Assembly (NCBI RefSeq): GCF_000001735.4
Contig: NC_003075.7
Span: 9,611,001-9,675,000 of the forward strand
Length of the DNA stretch: 64,000 nucleotides
Direction of reading: 5' to 3'
DNA from: Arabidopsis thaliana
Lineage: Eukaryota; Streptophyta; Magnoliopsida; Brassicales; Brassicaceae
Made by a program: the position numbers and the translations under genes. How positions within the stretch are numbered: the first letter of the stretch is position 1; each line of letters starts with the position of its first letter. Shown in pieces: positions 25,619 through 39,865 of this stretch. Below the pieces are notes generated by a model, which saw only the letters and a list, made by a program, of their open reading frames with translations, had not been told where the DNA came from and did not search any database.

Positions 25619-27617
25619 CTTTGAACTCTGCAAATCAAAATTCTCACCGTAAAAGGGAAAAAACAAATGTAAAATCAATAATCGTGAGAAGAGAATGAAA
25701 TTCTCAAAGAGTTCGATTTCGATCGGACTAGAAACGGAATCGAAGGAGAGGCATGAGGATCGTTTCCTCAAGAGCACGCAAGAGGCGGTTGGAAATGTGA
25801 AATAGTCATGACTCAATGACTTGGGGGAGAGTTTCGGCTCTGTAAAAGGAATATAAAAATATCTGCTGTTGATGACGGTGCAGTGCAGTGTGTTGCTGTG
25901 TTGTTTATCAATTGTCGACATAAACTTTATTATTAAAAAGAAAAAACTAATCAGTAACTGAACTAAACCAAAATTTAATTAAGTTTCAAAAATAATTTAA
26001 CCGGTGGAGAAATTCCTATACCATATAAACCAATTAGATAAATCGGATTTACGCAGCCTAATTTTTGATTAATCGAACTAACCGAAATTACTAAAATATA
26101 TCATTTCTAGTTAAACATATACAAAAAGTTTCTTAAAATATGAAGTTTTTTAAATTATAACCAACTAAAATCTGAATCAACCAAAATTATATACAAATAG
26201 GTGATCGAATTTAATTGAATAGACGAATTATGTGAAGTTGCTATAATATATCATGAATTTTGATTGGTTTTTCCGCTATAACTCGCAAACTTGTGAACGA
26301 TTGCGATTGTTAGCATTTAAAACATATTTAGAAATTTACTTTAAATTATTTTGCACCACTCAATATCGCTAAATTTCAAAATCTCATTTCTAGAAATATT
26401 TGCGGTTGCAGACGATAGCGGCTAGTCACAAGAAAAAAGAAAATCACATAAGCGACAAATACTTAGATCATATATATATATCTATATAAAAAAAAATCAT
26501 CAAAATCATAGTATCAATTCAAACTGAAGAAAGACAAAATATGAACATAAGTATTGTAAAAATATTGTCGATCTTGAAGATCTACGAATTCAAAACACAA
26601 TTTTTTTTGTAGTTTGTCATATTACTTGATGTAGTTTTTGGTGATCAACCAAATGCATGAAGTAATAATAAACATATCACTATGATATTTATTTGTTTTT
26701 TAATAATTTTGTACTACTTTATTTATGGTTTTTCTTATTAGTTTTTTTTTTTTATTAAAGTTTTTCTTATTAATTATGTTTAAAAAATTAATATTTAATT
26801 ATAATAATATAAATTTTGCACTTAGATGGTCATTGGATGTATGTAAAAAAAAAAAAAAATCATTGGATGATCTTTAAATTTGTATGTTTTTGTTGTTAAC
26901 CATTATATTTATTTTAATTTAAACATTTCACCCGTAAAAGTTAAAAGTTTATGTTTTTAGATATTTTTAAGCTTTACAGGTCAGTCTATATCAGGCCACC
27001 TAGTGAGCTGGAGAAGAAAGGAACAGCAAACTCAGAATGAACTAAAAAGGTCGAGATTTCTTGATAGCGCAATGACCACACAGACCAGAGTTCGAACCTT
27101 CAAAAGGGAAATATATAATTTGTTTCTTAGTTTCTCGAGTATCTACCACCTCGAGATCTGAAAATCTGATTCTACCTTTCCATTTTCTTTCTCAAAAGTC
27201 GTGGCTTTGAGAATAGTTTTTTCCTCTTCTTCTCATCAGACTCGGTTTCCTAGTTGACTCATTTTCAAGATCTGGGCATCTGTCATTTCTTTAATAAAAG
27301 CTTTCTTTTTTTATTTATCCCTTTTGTTTTCAGCTGCTGGTTGCTTGTAGTAGGTATAGTTTTGGGTGGCCTTACTTGCTTTTCAGCAAAAGCTGGGAGA
27401 TTGAGATTTCTTCTTCTTCTCTCTCTTTAGTCTTTGGGATCTGCGCATTTCTCAGAAATTATATGGGACTCTCGAAAGCATGATGCTTTTTGTTGTCTCA
27501 CTTGTAATTTGTTCGGGACTTTGTTGCTGAAGAAAACTAAGCAATGTCTGTAGAAACATGGTTCATGATTCAGAAGACTACTACTAGCTCATGAGTTCAC
27601 TGGTACTTGGAATTAAG
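25619..27617. promoter_or_regulatory. 2-kb AT-rich divergent promoter region between VPS13 and the hydrolase
   Basis: It holds the VPS13 leader (to about 25920) on the left and the hydrolase leader on the right, which begins somewhere after about 27120 and may contain an intron ending TGTAG near 27552. The middle (25930-26990) is extremely AT-rich with long A or T runs. Around 27072-27106 there is a tRNA-like pair of pol III boxes, but no full tRNA. No other ORF or repeat family is recognised. Confidence 0.4.
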
Positions 27618-30600
27618 ATGATTGATCAGTTCATCAACTTTGTAATTCGACCTCCTAGGTACTTCTCCACCCTCTTTAGCTCTTTCAAGTCTCAACTTTT
27701 TTGCATTCAATTGATAGCTGTTGGGGGTGTTTTGACAGGGCTGAGTATGATCCTGATCAGTATTTGTGGGAGAAGGAGTTTAGCCTCGGTGGCACAAAGT
27801 GTAAAAGACAAGACTTGGAGGCAAGTATGGGCACCTAATGATTTAGTGTTTTCTTATTGTCCTCTTCAAATTCTGGTTCCTCTTGAGGTTAACCTTATAG
27901 GTCTCATGTTTTTGTACTCTCGTAGCTTACAAATTCGAGGGGTCACACTTTGCGTTGCAGTCATTATGTTCCCTCATCTTCTCGGGAGGATACTCCTCTC
28001 CCCTGTGTTATATACTGTCATGGCAATAGGTACATAGATACTTGCACATCTCTTTTAGGAACTAAGAACTTGTTTATGACTAGTTGAATAAATAAGAACT
28101 TAATCCGTTTGTTTCGGAATCTTACCAGTGGATGTAGGGCAGATGCAAATGAGGCAGTTATGGTTCTCCTCCCATCTAACATAACTGTTTTCACCCTTGA
28201 CTTCTCGGGGTCAGGCTTATCTGAGGGTGATTATGTAAGCCTTGGCTGGCATGAGGTGTGTTTTCGGGTCTTACTTTCTCAAGGTTCTTCGTCTTTTCCT
28301 TATCTAAATTTTTTCTTCTTAAACTTAAGCTAGAAGGATGATCTCAAGACTGTGGTATCTTACCTGAGAAACAGCAATCAAGTATCCCGTATTGGACTTT
28401 GGGGACGATCTATGGGTGCAGTTACCAGGTTACTTCTTGAGCTACTTTTCAGTCACACTTAAAAGTAGTATTAGTAGTTGTGTTGACTATAGATTCACCA
28501 GCTTTCTAAAGGTCTATGATCTGAAAAGTGTGTCAACTCTCCACATTTCATCTTGTTCTCTCCATCATTTGATGAAGCGGGAATATAATGTGCAGCCTTC
28601 TCTATGGAGCAGAAGATCCTTCAATTGCTGGAATGGTCCTAGACAGTGCATTTTCAAACTTATTTGATCTGATGATGGAACTAGTGGATGTCTACAAAAT
28701 CCGACTTCCGAAATTCACAGTATGTTCTCCTGCTCTCTTTAACCTCAACTGGTATTCGTCATAGCAATATACACCTGAAACTGGACACTGAGTTTATATA
28801 ACACGAAGAATGAAATTAATTTGATTGAACCTGCTAATAAAAATGGAAATACTAGGAATGAGGCTCATATTTCCACATGGCTAAAAGGGTCCATATTAGT
28901 CTCCTTATCCATTACAATCAATGGTAGCGTATTCTAGACATTTTCTTATGCTTGCAATGAAACTTTAACTCCTTTTTCAATTAGGTTAAAGTGGCTGTGC
29001 AGTACATGCGGCGTATAATTCAGAAAAAGGCGAAGTTTAATATTATGGATCTCAATTGTGTTAAGGTGTTTTATAAGCACCTCTCCCTATTCTTTCTTGT
29101 CATTTACTCCAAGTAAGGTAGTATGTTACCATTTTAGTGAAGTTTTCGATTTTCCCTCCAGGTTTCGCCCAAGACTTTTATTCCAGCTTTATTTGGGCAT
29201 GCAAGCGGAGACAAATTCATCCAACCTCATCACTCTGACCTCATTCTCAAGTGCTATGCGGTACTTACATAATTGCGGTTTTTATGTTCAAGCATATCAA
29301 TCCTTTTTCATTTTTATGTACCTATCTTCTGGAAATTTGCAGGGAGACAAAAATATCATCAAGTTTGATGGTGATCACAACTCTTCGCGCCCGCAGTCTT
29401 ATTATGATTCAGTATTAGTATTCTTCTACAATGTTCTTCGCCCGCCTCCAATTTCTTCATCTTACTCATCTAAACTTGAAAGTTATTACAGTTTGGGAGA
29501 TGTCAATAGCGCTACTGGTTTGGATGAGGTAATTTGCACTCCATGGAGCAACCCTAAAATTCAGTCATGTGTTGCTTTCTGTTATATTTCTGCATTTAAG
29601 TACTATAGAAAACAAAGACATTGCCTAGACATACTGCTAGAGTCACTAAAGAAGCGGCTAGATGTTTATGATGGTTGAGAAGTGGTGATCTCAGACAACA
29701 AACAATAGAAATTAGTCTCCATCAAAGTTAGCACGGTAATGATCATGCCCCAGAATCTAACTGCTTGGTTACCTTGTACTGCCAGAGTTTTCTGTATGAG
29801 ATCATATCTGGTCTTCGTTCGGCATGTATCGATGTTGCAAGTTCTTCTTCTGCACCTCCTGCCCCTCTAACCACAAAGCCAACGAATGAGCTCCTTTCAG
29901 AAGCTATGCCCATGATAGATACAGTATACCTGTTCTCTTTCTTGCTAGAATTTTCTTCCCGTTGCTTGGTCTATCCCTTTTGATAATCTATCAATAATGA
30001 AACAGGATACCGTGCTTGTGGAAGATAATGATCACAACGTGGACGACCCTGAAAACTTCGAGGTAACTGGAGCATGTGTAAAAACCATAATAAATGGTGA
30101 AGTAGTAGTAGCTCTTAACTATGTTTCCATACACCAGTTTTGAAGCTTCTGTTAAAGACCCTCAAGTATTGCCTTAGGAGCCCTGGTCACAGTATGTATT
30201 TTGATTGTTATTTGGCAGGGAAAGCGTATTGATCAGTTTGAAGAAGGCTGTTCATTTACAAGCTCCAACAGGGAAAGCTGGGGCAGATGCTCTTCACTAG
30301 GAGGCACTGAAGAAGATGAGAGTTTGACAGCTGGCGAGGGTGATCAGGTTAATGTTCTTTGAATCTGTTTTATGAAACATTTTGATATTTGGTGAGATGG
30401 GGTTTCGTTTCTGATATATTACATTCCAGGTCGAGAAAACTGCTGATGTAAACACGGAACGAAAGCCAAGAGATTCTAGTAGAGAAGAAGAAGAAGAAGA
30501 CAGTAAGGAGAAGAAGATTAAGAACGGAGGTGAAACAGATGCAAAGAAGCCTAGACACGAAAAATTGGAAAGATTGGAGGCCTTTAGCAAAAGACTGCGG

Positions 30601-30648
30601 CATTACATCCTAAAGCGAGTAAACCATAGAAGACATCGTTCACCTTGA
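27618..30648 (+). CDS. alpha/beta-hydrolase superfamily protein
   Basis: Thirteen exons read in frame: 27618-27658, 27739-27820, 27926-28029, 28129-28255, 28334-28428, 28596-28719, 28985-29065, 29162-29260, 29343-29528, 29786-29923, 30006-30062, 30219-30347 and 30430-30648, giving 493 residues. The nucleophile elbow is GLWGRSMGAV (GxSxG, exon 5), after CVIYCHGNSG (oxyanion strand) and TLDFSGSGLSEGDY. The acid is probably in GHASGDKFIQ and the His in FDGDHNSSRP. Substrate is unknown; it may act as a serine hydrolase or thioesterase. The C-terminal third is a non-catalytic, low-complexity acidic/basic tail. Intron 2 starts with GC rather than GT (27821). An in-frame ATG at 27591 could add nine residues; I chose 27618 because MIDQFINF matches the family start I remember (At4g17150 type). 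Confidence 0.88.
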
Positions 30649-30979
30649 CAAACAAAGTTGAAGAAAATGCTCTAATTGTTGTATATCTCTGAATCTTGTA
30701 ATGTACACTTCTCCTTCGACTTGGCAAATGGAATCACACGTGGCCAGTTTAACCTCAATCATATCCTTACCATTGTTTCAAATGCCATGCAAATGGGCTA
30801 CATTTCTTAGAAACGCAAAACACATCTTCATTTTAGATATGTGAATAGACAAAAACATGTATTGTCAATCTGTTCTGAAACTCACCACAACACAGTCGCT
30901 AAATTGAACTCCAAAACGAAATACATTACAACAAGAGAAAGAAGAAAACACATTTTTTCTATATCATATGTTTCCCATC

Positions 30980-32541
<1,562 letters not shown>

Positions 32542-33277
32542 TGAAGTGGACGAATCTGAATCCGTAGGTTCAGACAAAAACGAATCCCTTCTTCTCCTGA
32601 TGGGTAAGGTCAAGAATCCGACAATGTCTTCACTTTTAACGTTTTTGAATGTTTCTATAGAGTCTTAGAAACTTCTAGATTGTGTCACTTAGAGATTTGG
32701 TGTCTCACCATTGGGATGATTGTACAATGATTGGAGATTGATGAGTCTGTTGTGAAGGTTGATACGTGCCATTTCTTTTCTTCTTAAATAAGGCAATAGC
32801 CTCTTATTTGGGGTCCCATGATTTGGATCAAAAAAAAAAAAAAAAAGGTCCTTTGATAAAATTTAATATATAATTAATAAATTTCAACATAACAAAAAGT
32901 ACAAAAATATAGAAAATTAAAAAAATTATCCTCTATTATTTTTCTAGTTAGCTAAATTAACAATTTTAAAAATAAATGATAATCAATTTTTAGTGATTTT
33001 ATAATTTTAATCATAAAATAGATAAAGATCTAACAAAAAAAAGTTTAATAATGATTGGCAAAATTTAGTTAAAAATCTTAATATAAATTTTGCCTCAGGC
33101 CTCCGAATAACTTGTCATAGCCCTTGTAAGTTGTAAGATAAAACAGTTTCTTTTGTTTGTGACTTTGGCTTTTTGTTCCTTTTCTCAATTTGCATGTCTT
33201 TCTGGTCCAATATTATGATTGCTTGAGCTCATTTTACCCCCTTGTTCAATTTCGTTGTCGTCTGTTCTGGTTCACAC
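32542..33277. other. AT-rich spacer upstream of RABB1a, absent from the RABB1c copy
   Basis: The first 200 bases are the RABB1a leader and promoter. From about 32815 to 33105 the DNA is A/T-rich with a run of A near 32830. In the sister unit the corresponding distance (RABB1c ATG to the shared upstream segment) is only about 118 bp, so this copy gained, or the other lost, roughly 600 bp. No gene is seen. Confidence 0.5.
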
Positions 33278-33370
33278 TCAAAGACGGTTGGTTTTCCAGC
33301 AAATCCAGAGAAATATCAACCTGTATTGTCGACCATTGCAAACTTGCTGGCGTTTCAGTATTTGGTAGGC
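33278..33370. repeat. Direct repeat copy 1 (end of the duplicated RABB1 unit)
   Basis: Matches 35338-35421 in the same orientation. The shared core includes GTTTTCCAGCAAATCCAG and ATCAACCTGTATTGTCG, followed by partial similarity to CGTTTC...TATTT. In the second unit the segment sits just upstream of the RABB1c start; here it sits at the far end of the RABB1a unit and abuts the hydrolase remnant, marking the duplication junction. Confidence 0.8.
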
Positions 33371-33385
33371 TTTTATTTGAAAGAC

Positions 33386-33545
33386 AAGACAGCACGCGGA
33401 ACAAAAGCCAATAGACTCTAGTAAAGAAGAAGAAGAAATCATGTGAAACAACTGCAAAAACCTAGACACGAAATAGCGGGAAGGAGGGCTTTGTTAAACG
33501 AGTAAACCATGAAAGACATGGAAGGCATCGTTCATCATGACAAAA
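33386..33545 (+). pseudogene. Decayed copy of the hydrolase last exon
   Basis: Clear nucleotide similarity to the last hydrolase exon and its 3' flank (30450-30660). Matching islands include GGAAC-AAAGCCAA-AGA-TCTAGTA, GAAGAAGAAGAA, CCTAGACACGAAA, CGAGTAAACCAT-GAAGACAT and GGCATCGTTCA. The reading frame is lost (for example a stop after the Glu run) and internal bases are deleted, so it cannot encode the tail. Similarity continues through the 3' flank, including AATGCAAATGGGCTACATT, up to the 3' end of RABB1c. Confidence 0.85.
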
Positions 33546-33907
33546 GCTAAAGGGATTACTTTATTTGTTGTATAACACGGTAAATGGAACCACATGCAGC
33601 CAATACAATTTTCTCCACAAACACTGAACTTACCTTCATGATATGATTTATATCCTTACTACCTTTTCCAGTACAATGCAAATGGGCTACATTCCTACCT
33701 CCATTAGATCCTTACGCAAACACATCTTAATTTTTAGATATATGAATAGGCATACACGTGTATTGTCAAACCGTTCCAAAACCAACCACAACACAGTCAC
33801 CAAATCGAATTCCAAAACGATTTACAACTATAGAAAGAAGCAGAGACATTTTTGCTATATCATATGTGATCATTTTTACATAATGACATAGACATATTTT
33901 TCCCATC

Positions 33908-35220
<1,313 letters not shown>

Positions 35221-35540
35221 TGAATTTGAAGAATCGAAAAATCCGCAGGTTCAGGCGAAAAATCGAATTCCTTCTTTAAGACGATGATGAGAACGAGAAG
35301 AGAAGAGAATCTTTTTTTCTCTATAAAGACGGAGATTGACGGTTTGTTTTCCAGCAAATCCAGCGATGCATCAACCTGTATTGTCGCCAAATTTCAATCT
35401 CTATGTCGTTTCCTATTTAGTAACCGCACTGCTTGACGTTTATTTAAATAGAAAACGACATGCAGTCTGTTTATAAAAATAAAGCTGTAACCTTTAAAAA
35501 GTTGCTATCTTTGCACCCGAGAGAGAGCTCAGTGAAAAAG
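35221..35540. promoter_or_regulatory. Divergent promoter RABB1c / GH17
   Basis: A 320-bp head-to-head spacer. A TATAAAA box at 35472-35478 lies 63-69 bp upstream of the GH17 ATG and would serve that gene. The RABB1c side has no clear TATA box; it contains the repeat segment described separately. Confidence 0.5.
35338..35421. repeat. Direct repeat copy 2, upstream of RABB1c
   Basis: Partner of 33278-33370. The shared core is GTTTTCCAGCAAATCCAG plus ATCAACCTGTATTGTCG. It lies 118 bp upstream of the RABB1c ATG and may be part of its 5' leader or promoter. Confidence 0.8.
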
Positions 35541-37045
35541 ATGGGAAGCGGTGTAGGTGTAGCTCTCTTTGCCCTCTCCCTTCTTCTCGTCTCCCATGAG
35601 GTGGAATCTGCAATCGGCGTGAACTGGGGAACGTTGTCATTTCACAAGATGAGACCTTCCACAGTGGTGGATCTCCTCAAAGCAAACAAGATCACCAAGG
35701 TGAAGCTTTTCGATGCGAATCCAGATGCGCTTCGAGCGTTAATGGGTACTGGAATCCAAGTAATGATCGGCATTCCTAACGAGATGCTCTCAACTTTCAA
35801 TTCTGATTTGTTTGTCCAGCAAAATCTCTCTCGCTTCATAGGCAAAAACGGTGCTGATATTAGGTATCTTTTCTCTCAGAGTATATGTGTCTTTAAGCTA
35901 TGATTAAGCAGAGGATTTTACCAATATATCTGTTGAATAGGTATGTTGCAGTAGGGAATGAGCCGTTTCTGACTGGTTACGGTGGTCAGTTTCAGAACTA
36001 TGTAGTCCCAACTATGGTTAACCTGCAACAATCTTTGGTTAGAGCAAATCTAGCTAGCTATGTGAAGTTGGTGGTTCCTTGCAACGCAGATGCGTATCAG
36101 TCTAATGTTCCCTCTCAGGGGATGTTCCGGCCTGAGCTTACACAGATTATGACTCAATTGGTTTCGTTTCTCAACTCCAATGGCTCTCCTTTTGTGGTTA
36201 ATATCTATCCTTTCCTTAGTCTCTATGGGAACTCGGATTTTCCACAAGACTATGCCTTTTTTGAGGGGAGTAGTCATCCGGTTCCGGATGGGCCTAACAC
36301 TTACTATAATGCATTTGATGGGAACTTTGACACTCTTGTTGCTGCTCTCACCAAGCTTGGATATGGTCAAATGCCTATAGTTATTGGTGAGATTGGTTGG
36401 CCTACAGATGGAGCAGTTGGTGCTAATCTCACAGCAGCCCGGGTTTTTAATCAAGGGCTCATTAGCCATGTGTTGAGCAACAAAGGAACACCGCTCAGGC
36501 CTGGATCTCCTCCTGCGGATGTATATCTTTTCGGTTTGCTTGACGAAGGAGCGAAAAGCACACTGCCTGGTAACTTTGAGAGGCATTGGGGAATCTTCTC
36601 TTTCGATGGACAGGCCAAGTATCGTCTCAACTTAGGACTAGGCAACAGAGGACTCAAGAATGCAAAAAATGTGCAGTACCTTCCTTCAAGGTGGTGTGTG
36701 GCTCACCCATCAAGAGACATGACCCAAGTTGGTGACCACCTCAGGCTTGCTTGCAGTGAAGCAGATTGCACAACGCTCAACGACGGGGGCTCGTGCAGCC
36801 AGCTTGGTGAAAAAGATAATATCTCATACGCTTTCAACAGTTACTATCAGATGCAGATGCAACATGAAAAGAGCTGTGACTTTGATGGACTTGGCATGGT
36901 CACCTTCCTAGATCCTTCAGTTGGTGACTGTCGATTTCTTGTGGGTGTTACTGATATAGGCTTATCGTCAAGTACTGAGCCAATGGCAAGGTGGTCTATC
37001 TACCACATTTGCATTGGACTATTGATCTGGACTCTCACAATGTAG
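35541..37045 (+). CDS. GPI-anchored GH17 beta-1,3-glucanase-like protein with X8 (CBM43) domain
   Basis: Two exons (35541-35863 and 35941-37045) encode 475 residues. GH17 enzymes cleave callose (beta-1,3-glucan), for example at plasmodesmata or the cell plate. An N-terminal signal peptide (ALFALSLLLVSHEVESA) is followed by AIGVNWGT, the GH17 mature start. The acid/base Glu is E115 in YVAVGNEPF and the nucleophile E258 in VIGEIGWPTDG. The X8/CBM43 module starts at W359 (WCVAHPS) and carries the paired Cys pattern ending VGDCRFLVG. The C-terminus is hydrophobic (HICIGLLIWTLTM), consistent with a GPI signal. The MGSG start is preferred: it is directly followed by the signal peptide, whereas the upstream in-frame ATG at 35460 would bury it and lies before the TATA box. 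Confidence 0.93.
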
Positions 37046-37742
37046 ATTAGGGAAATTTTTCAGTGTTACATTATTTAGCGATATAGTAGATATAGGACGG
37101 AGAAATTGCATAAATATAGGGTCAGATGTATTTTATTGTTAAGCTGAAAAGCTGAACCAGTGTTATCTCTGTAATATCTTCTTGGGGTCTATATTAGAAA
37201 ATCAGAACCACTAAAACTATGGTACCTTTGTTGTCAATGTACTGTCTAAGATGAGACTCAAATCGGTTATCATCAATTAGATTGTGATCATCACTATAGA
37301 TTCATTTCCACTAATCTTCTCGTCTTTATCTATTGTAACTTCTTAAGTGCTTCCTGGAGCTATCTGTTACACATGTCCTTGAAAATTCTTCTTCTCCAAC
37401 AATGGTCCCTAATTTGACATAGGACCAGATTCCCCAAACCCTGTTTCGATTTTGCAAGGTGATGTAAGCTCAAACAGCCTCAGGTCCTTCCAAATTTCTG
37501 TTGCACCCTCATGTGACACAAAATTTTTGCCACATTAACAAGTATCAATTTATCACTGATTGCACATTTTTTATTCAGAAATTAAAAGAAACATAGACAT
37601 TTTCTAAGTCTCTATACTATAAGCATGAACAAGAATCTCAAATTCTATTTTCGGAAGGGAACATAAGATCTAAGGCAAAAGAAGTCATGCACCAATACAT
37701 AAATGTCAGAAGAATAAAACGGAGAGAGGCCCGAGTATGTCT
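37046..37742. other. Convergent 3' flanks of GH17 and FPS2
   Basis: About 700 bp between two stop codons that face each other. It holds the two 3' UTRs. No ORF, repeat or RNA gene is recognised. Confidence 0.5.
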
Positions 37743-39865
37743 CTACTTCTGCCTCTTGTAGATCTTAGCCAAGAAAGATTTTAGCACTGCTTGAATTGCT
37801 TTACTCTGGTGAGCTTCGATCAACTTTGTCAGCTTCTCATAGCTTTCCTTCTCATATTCCATGAACGCTCCCTATGGAATAATCAAGATCAAACGCAGAT
37901 TTTGTTACATATATATCACATCTCTCATGTTCTCTACTTTCATAAGCAATAATTACGTTCTCTTATTCTACTTGGTCTAACTAACGAAAGGGTTTGAGTT
38001 AATGCTTAGTGGCAAACCTCGAGATCAAGCTCTTTGTAGAGAGCTTTCACCTTAGCAACGTTTGATGGTTCGGCTTTACCATAGTTCTCCTGAAACATTG
38101 AAAATTTATTCAGTCCAGTAAACATGCTGATCCTGCTTCAAAACTAGATACAAATCTTATGCAGAAAATGATCCTCATACGCATGAGAAAGAAACTGAAT
38201 CTCACGTATAGTATCTTAGTTTGTTCTTCACTGCAGCGTTCCAATGCCTTAACTACCAACCAGGAGCATTTGAAATCTTCTATGTCTGTCCCTATCTGTG
38301 ATATACGATGCATGCTTGGTAAGATAAACACAAAAATACAATAAGATCAGCTTTGAATACCAAATGTGTTGGCATAAATTTTCACCTTGCCAAGTGTCTC
38401 AGGATCAGCAAAACAGTCCAGATAATCATCCTATGGAAAAGAAACGATATCAACTTAATAATATTGCTCTCGCGGATCCTGAAATGAGCCTTATGTAAAC
38501 TCTCGTGTATTAGTATCTAACTAACTACCTGTACTTGAAAGTAAATTCCCATGTCAACAAGAACAGTCTTCACATCAGTATGGTTTTCCAAATTTTCTCC
38601 CGCCATGAGCAATGCGCAAGCAACCTGAGTGCAATAATCAGTGAGGACCTCTGTTCACAACAGACTTAAAATGTTTCATAGACTTTAAATGTTATCAATT
38701 GCCTAGCAAATAGCAATGTTTAACAGATCATCTGATTACATCCAATGGTATCGGTCAAACAGAATGTGTCTAGCTTACGAAATAAATTATGCTGCAACCT
38801 CTGAACCTACGTGTGACTCTATATATATATATATAGAGAGAGGGATTCAGAGTACTCACAGGAAGATAAAATGAGTAATAAGCTGTTTTGTACTCAACAA
38901 TACGCCGATGGCTGCACGTTTTAGAGCAAACTATAATCATCAGTCAAACACATGTAATCCTACTTCACTACATCATCCATTAAAAATTTGAATGATATCT
39001 CTCACATTTGCAAGGAGTACTTAGACAAATCTTTTTCTCCATCAAAGGTGGTGATCAAATCAATCATCTGGCCGCAAGCTGTTTGAAACTCTACCTAGAA
39101 CAATGTAAAGAAACTTTGAACAAGCTGGTGATAACTGTAAGTCGTAATATTAAGAGAAGGATGAAAGAGATAAACCTCGTTAAACAAATCAACGAGGTCA
39201 ACATAGTAAGGCATTTCCCTGAAGTGCTTTTTGAGAATCCTGTGGATATGATTGCGAAGTAGAATCCCATCGTTAATGGCAATCATACCAACCTTTGGCT
39301 TTCTAAACCAACAAGGCTGGCCACGGCGTGTGACAGAGTTGTCCATGATGTCATCAAGCACAAGGAAATAAGCTTGAAGCTGCAAATGCAAGCAAATACA
39401 AAATGAGCATTGAGATGAAAGATAAGAAGAGAAGTAAAAGAGGAATTACCCATTCAATGCACCAACCAAGAGCACATGAGAGGAAAGTCTCTTTCTCCGT
39501 CAAGTCTTGACCTTGCTTCAACAGCTTGTAGCTATCAACCACAGAGAGACCACGATTTAGCTTCCCTGCAAAACAGAACACACACAAGTTTTGTTTATGA
39601 GCTGCTTAAGTTTGAAGGTAATGTCTGAGTGAAGCTTCTCTCACCTCCGCGTACATTGTAGTCAAGCATCTGCAAAAAGAGGTTCCAATCAGCAGAAACA
39701 AATTCATCAAAGGATCTGAGTTTAAGTGAAAATGGAAGTGAATCGAAGGAGTACCCGTTCAAGCCATTGACGAGATTCGTGGGTGAATTCAAAGGAAGGA
39801 TCTTGAAGCAGATCAGACTTGAGAACAGAGTAAACGTCGAGGAAGGTTGATTTCAGATCCGCCAT
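37743..39865 (-). CDS. FPS2: farnesyl diphosphate synthase
   Basis: Condenses IPP with DMAPP and then GPP to make farnesyl diphosphate, precursor of sterols, prenyl groups and sesquiterpenes; cytosolic. The start at 39865 gives [20 protein letters not shown]. Visible motifs: first Asp-rich motif LVLDDIMDN, basic CWFRKPKVG, second Asp-rich motif [14 protein letters not shown], and the C-terminal IYKRQK. Exons seen include 39865-39755, a 25-nt micro-exon 39669-39645, 39565-39450, 39379-39176 and then several more to the stop at 37743. No in-frame upstream ATG exists (the open frame continues to a GTG only), so a mitochondrial long form like that of FPS1 is not supported here. The product also supplies the prenyl-donor pathway that modifies RAB proteins such as the two neighbours, though I see no functional linkage. 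Confidence 0.95.
39645..39669 (-). other. 25-nt micro-exon of FPS2
   Basis: Minus-strand ATGCTTGACTACAATG begins the exon, flanked by TTTTTGCAG before and GTGAGAG after. It encodes MLDYNVRG and completes a Gly codon with the next exon ([11 protein letters not shown]), so it is required to keep the frame. Confidence 0.9.

Noticed and set aside
36050..36586. 178-codon minus-strand ORF
   Set aside because: Antisense shadow of the GH17 coding exon, which has clear catalytic motifs.
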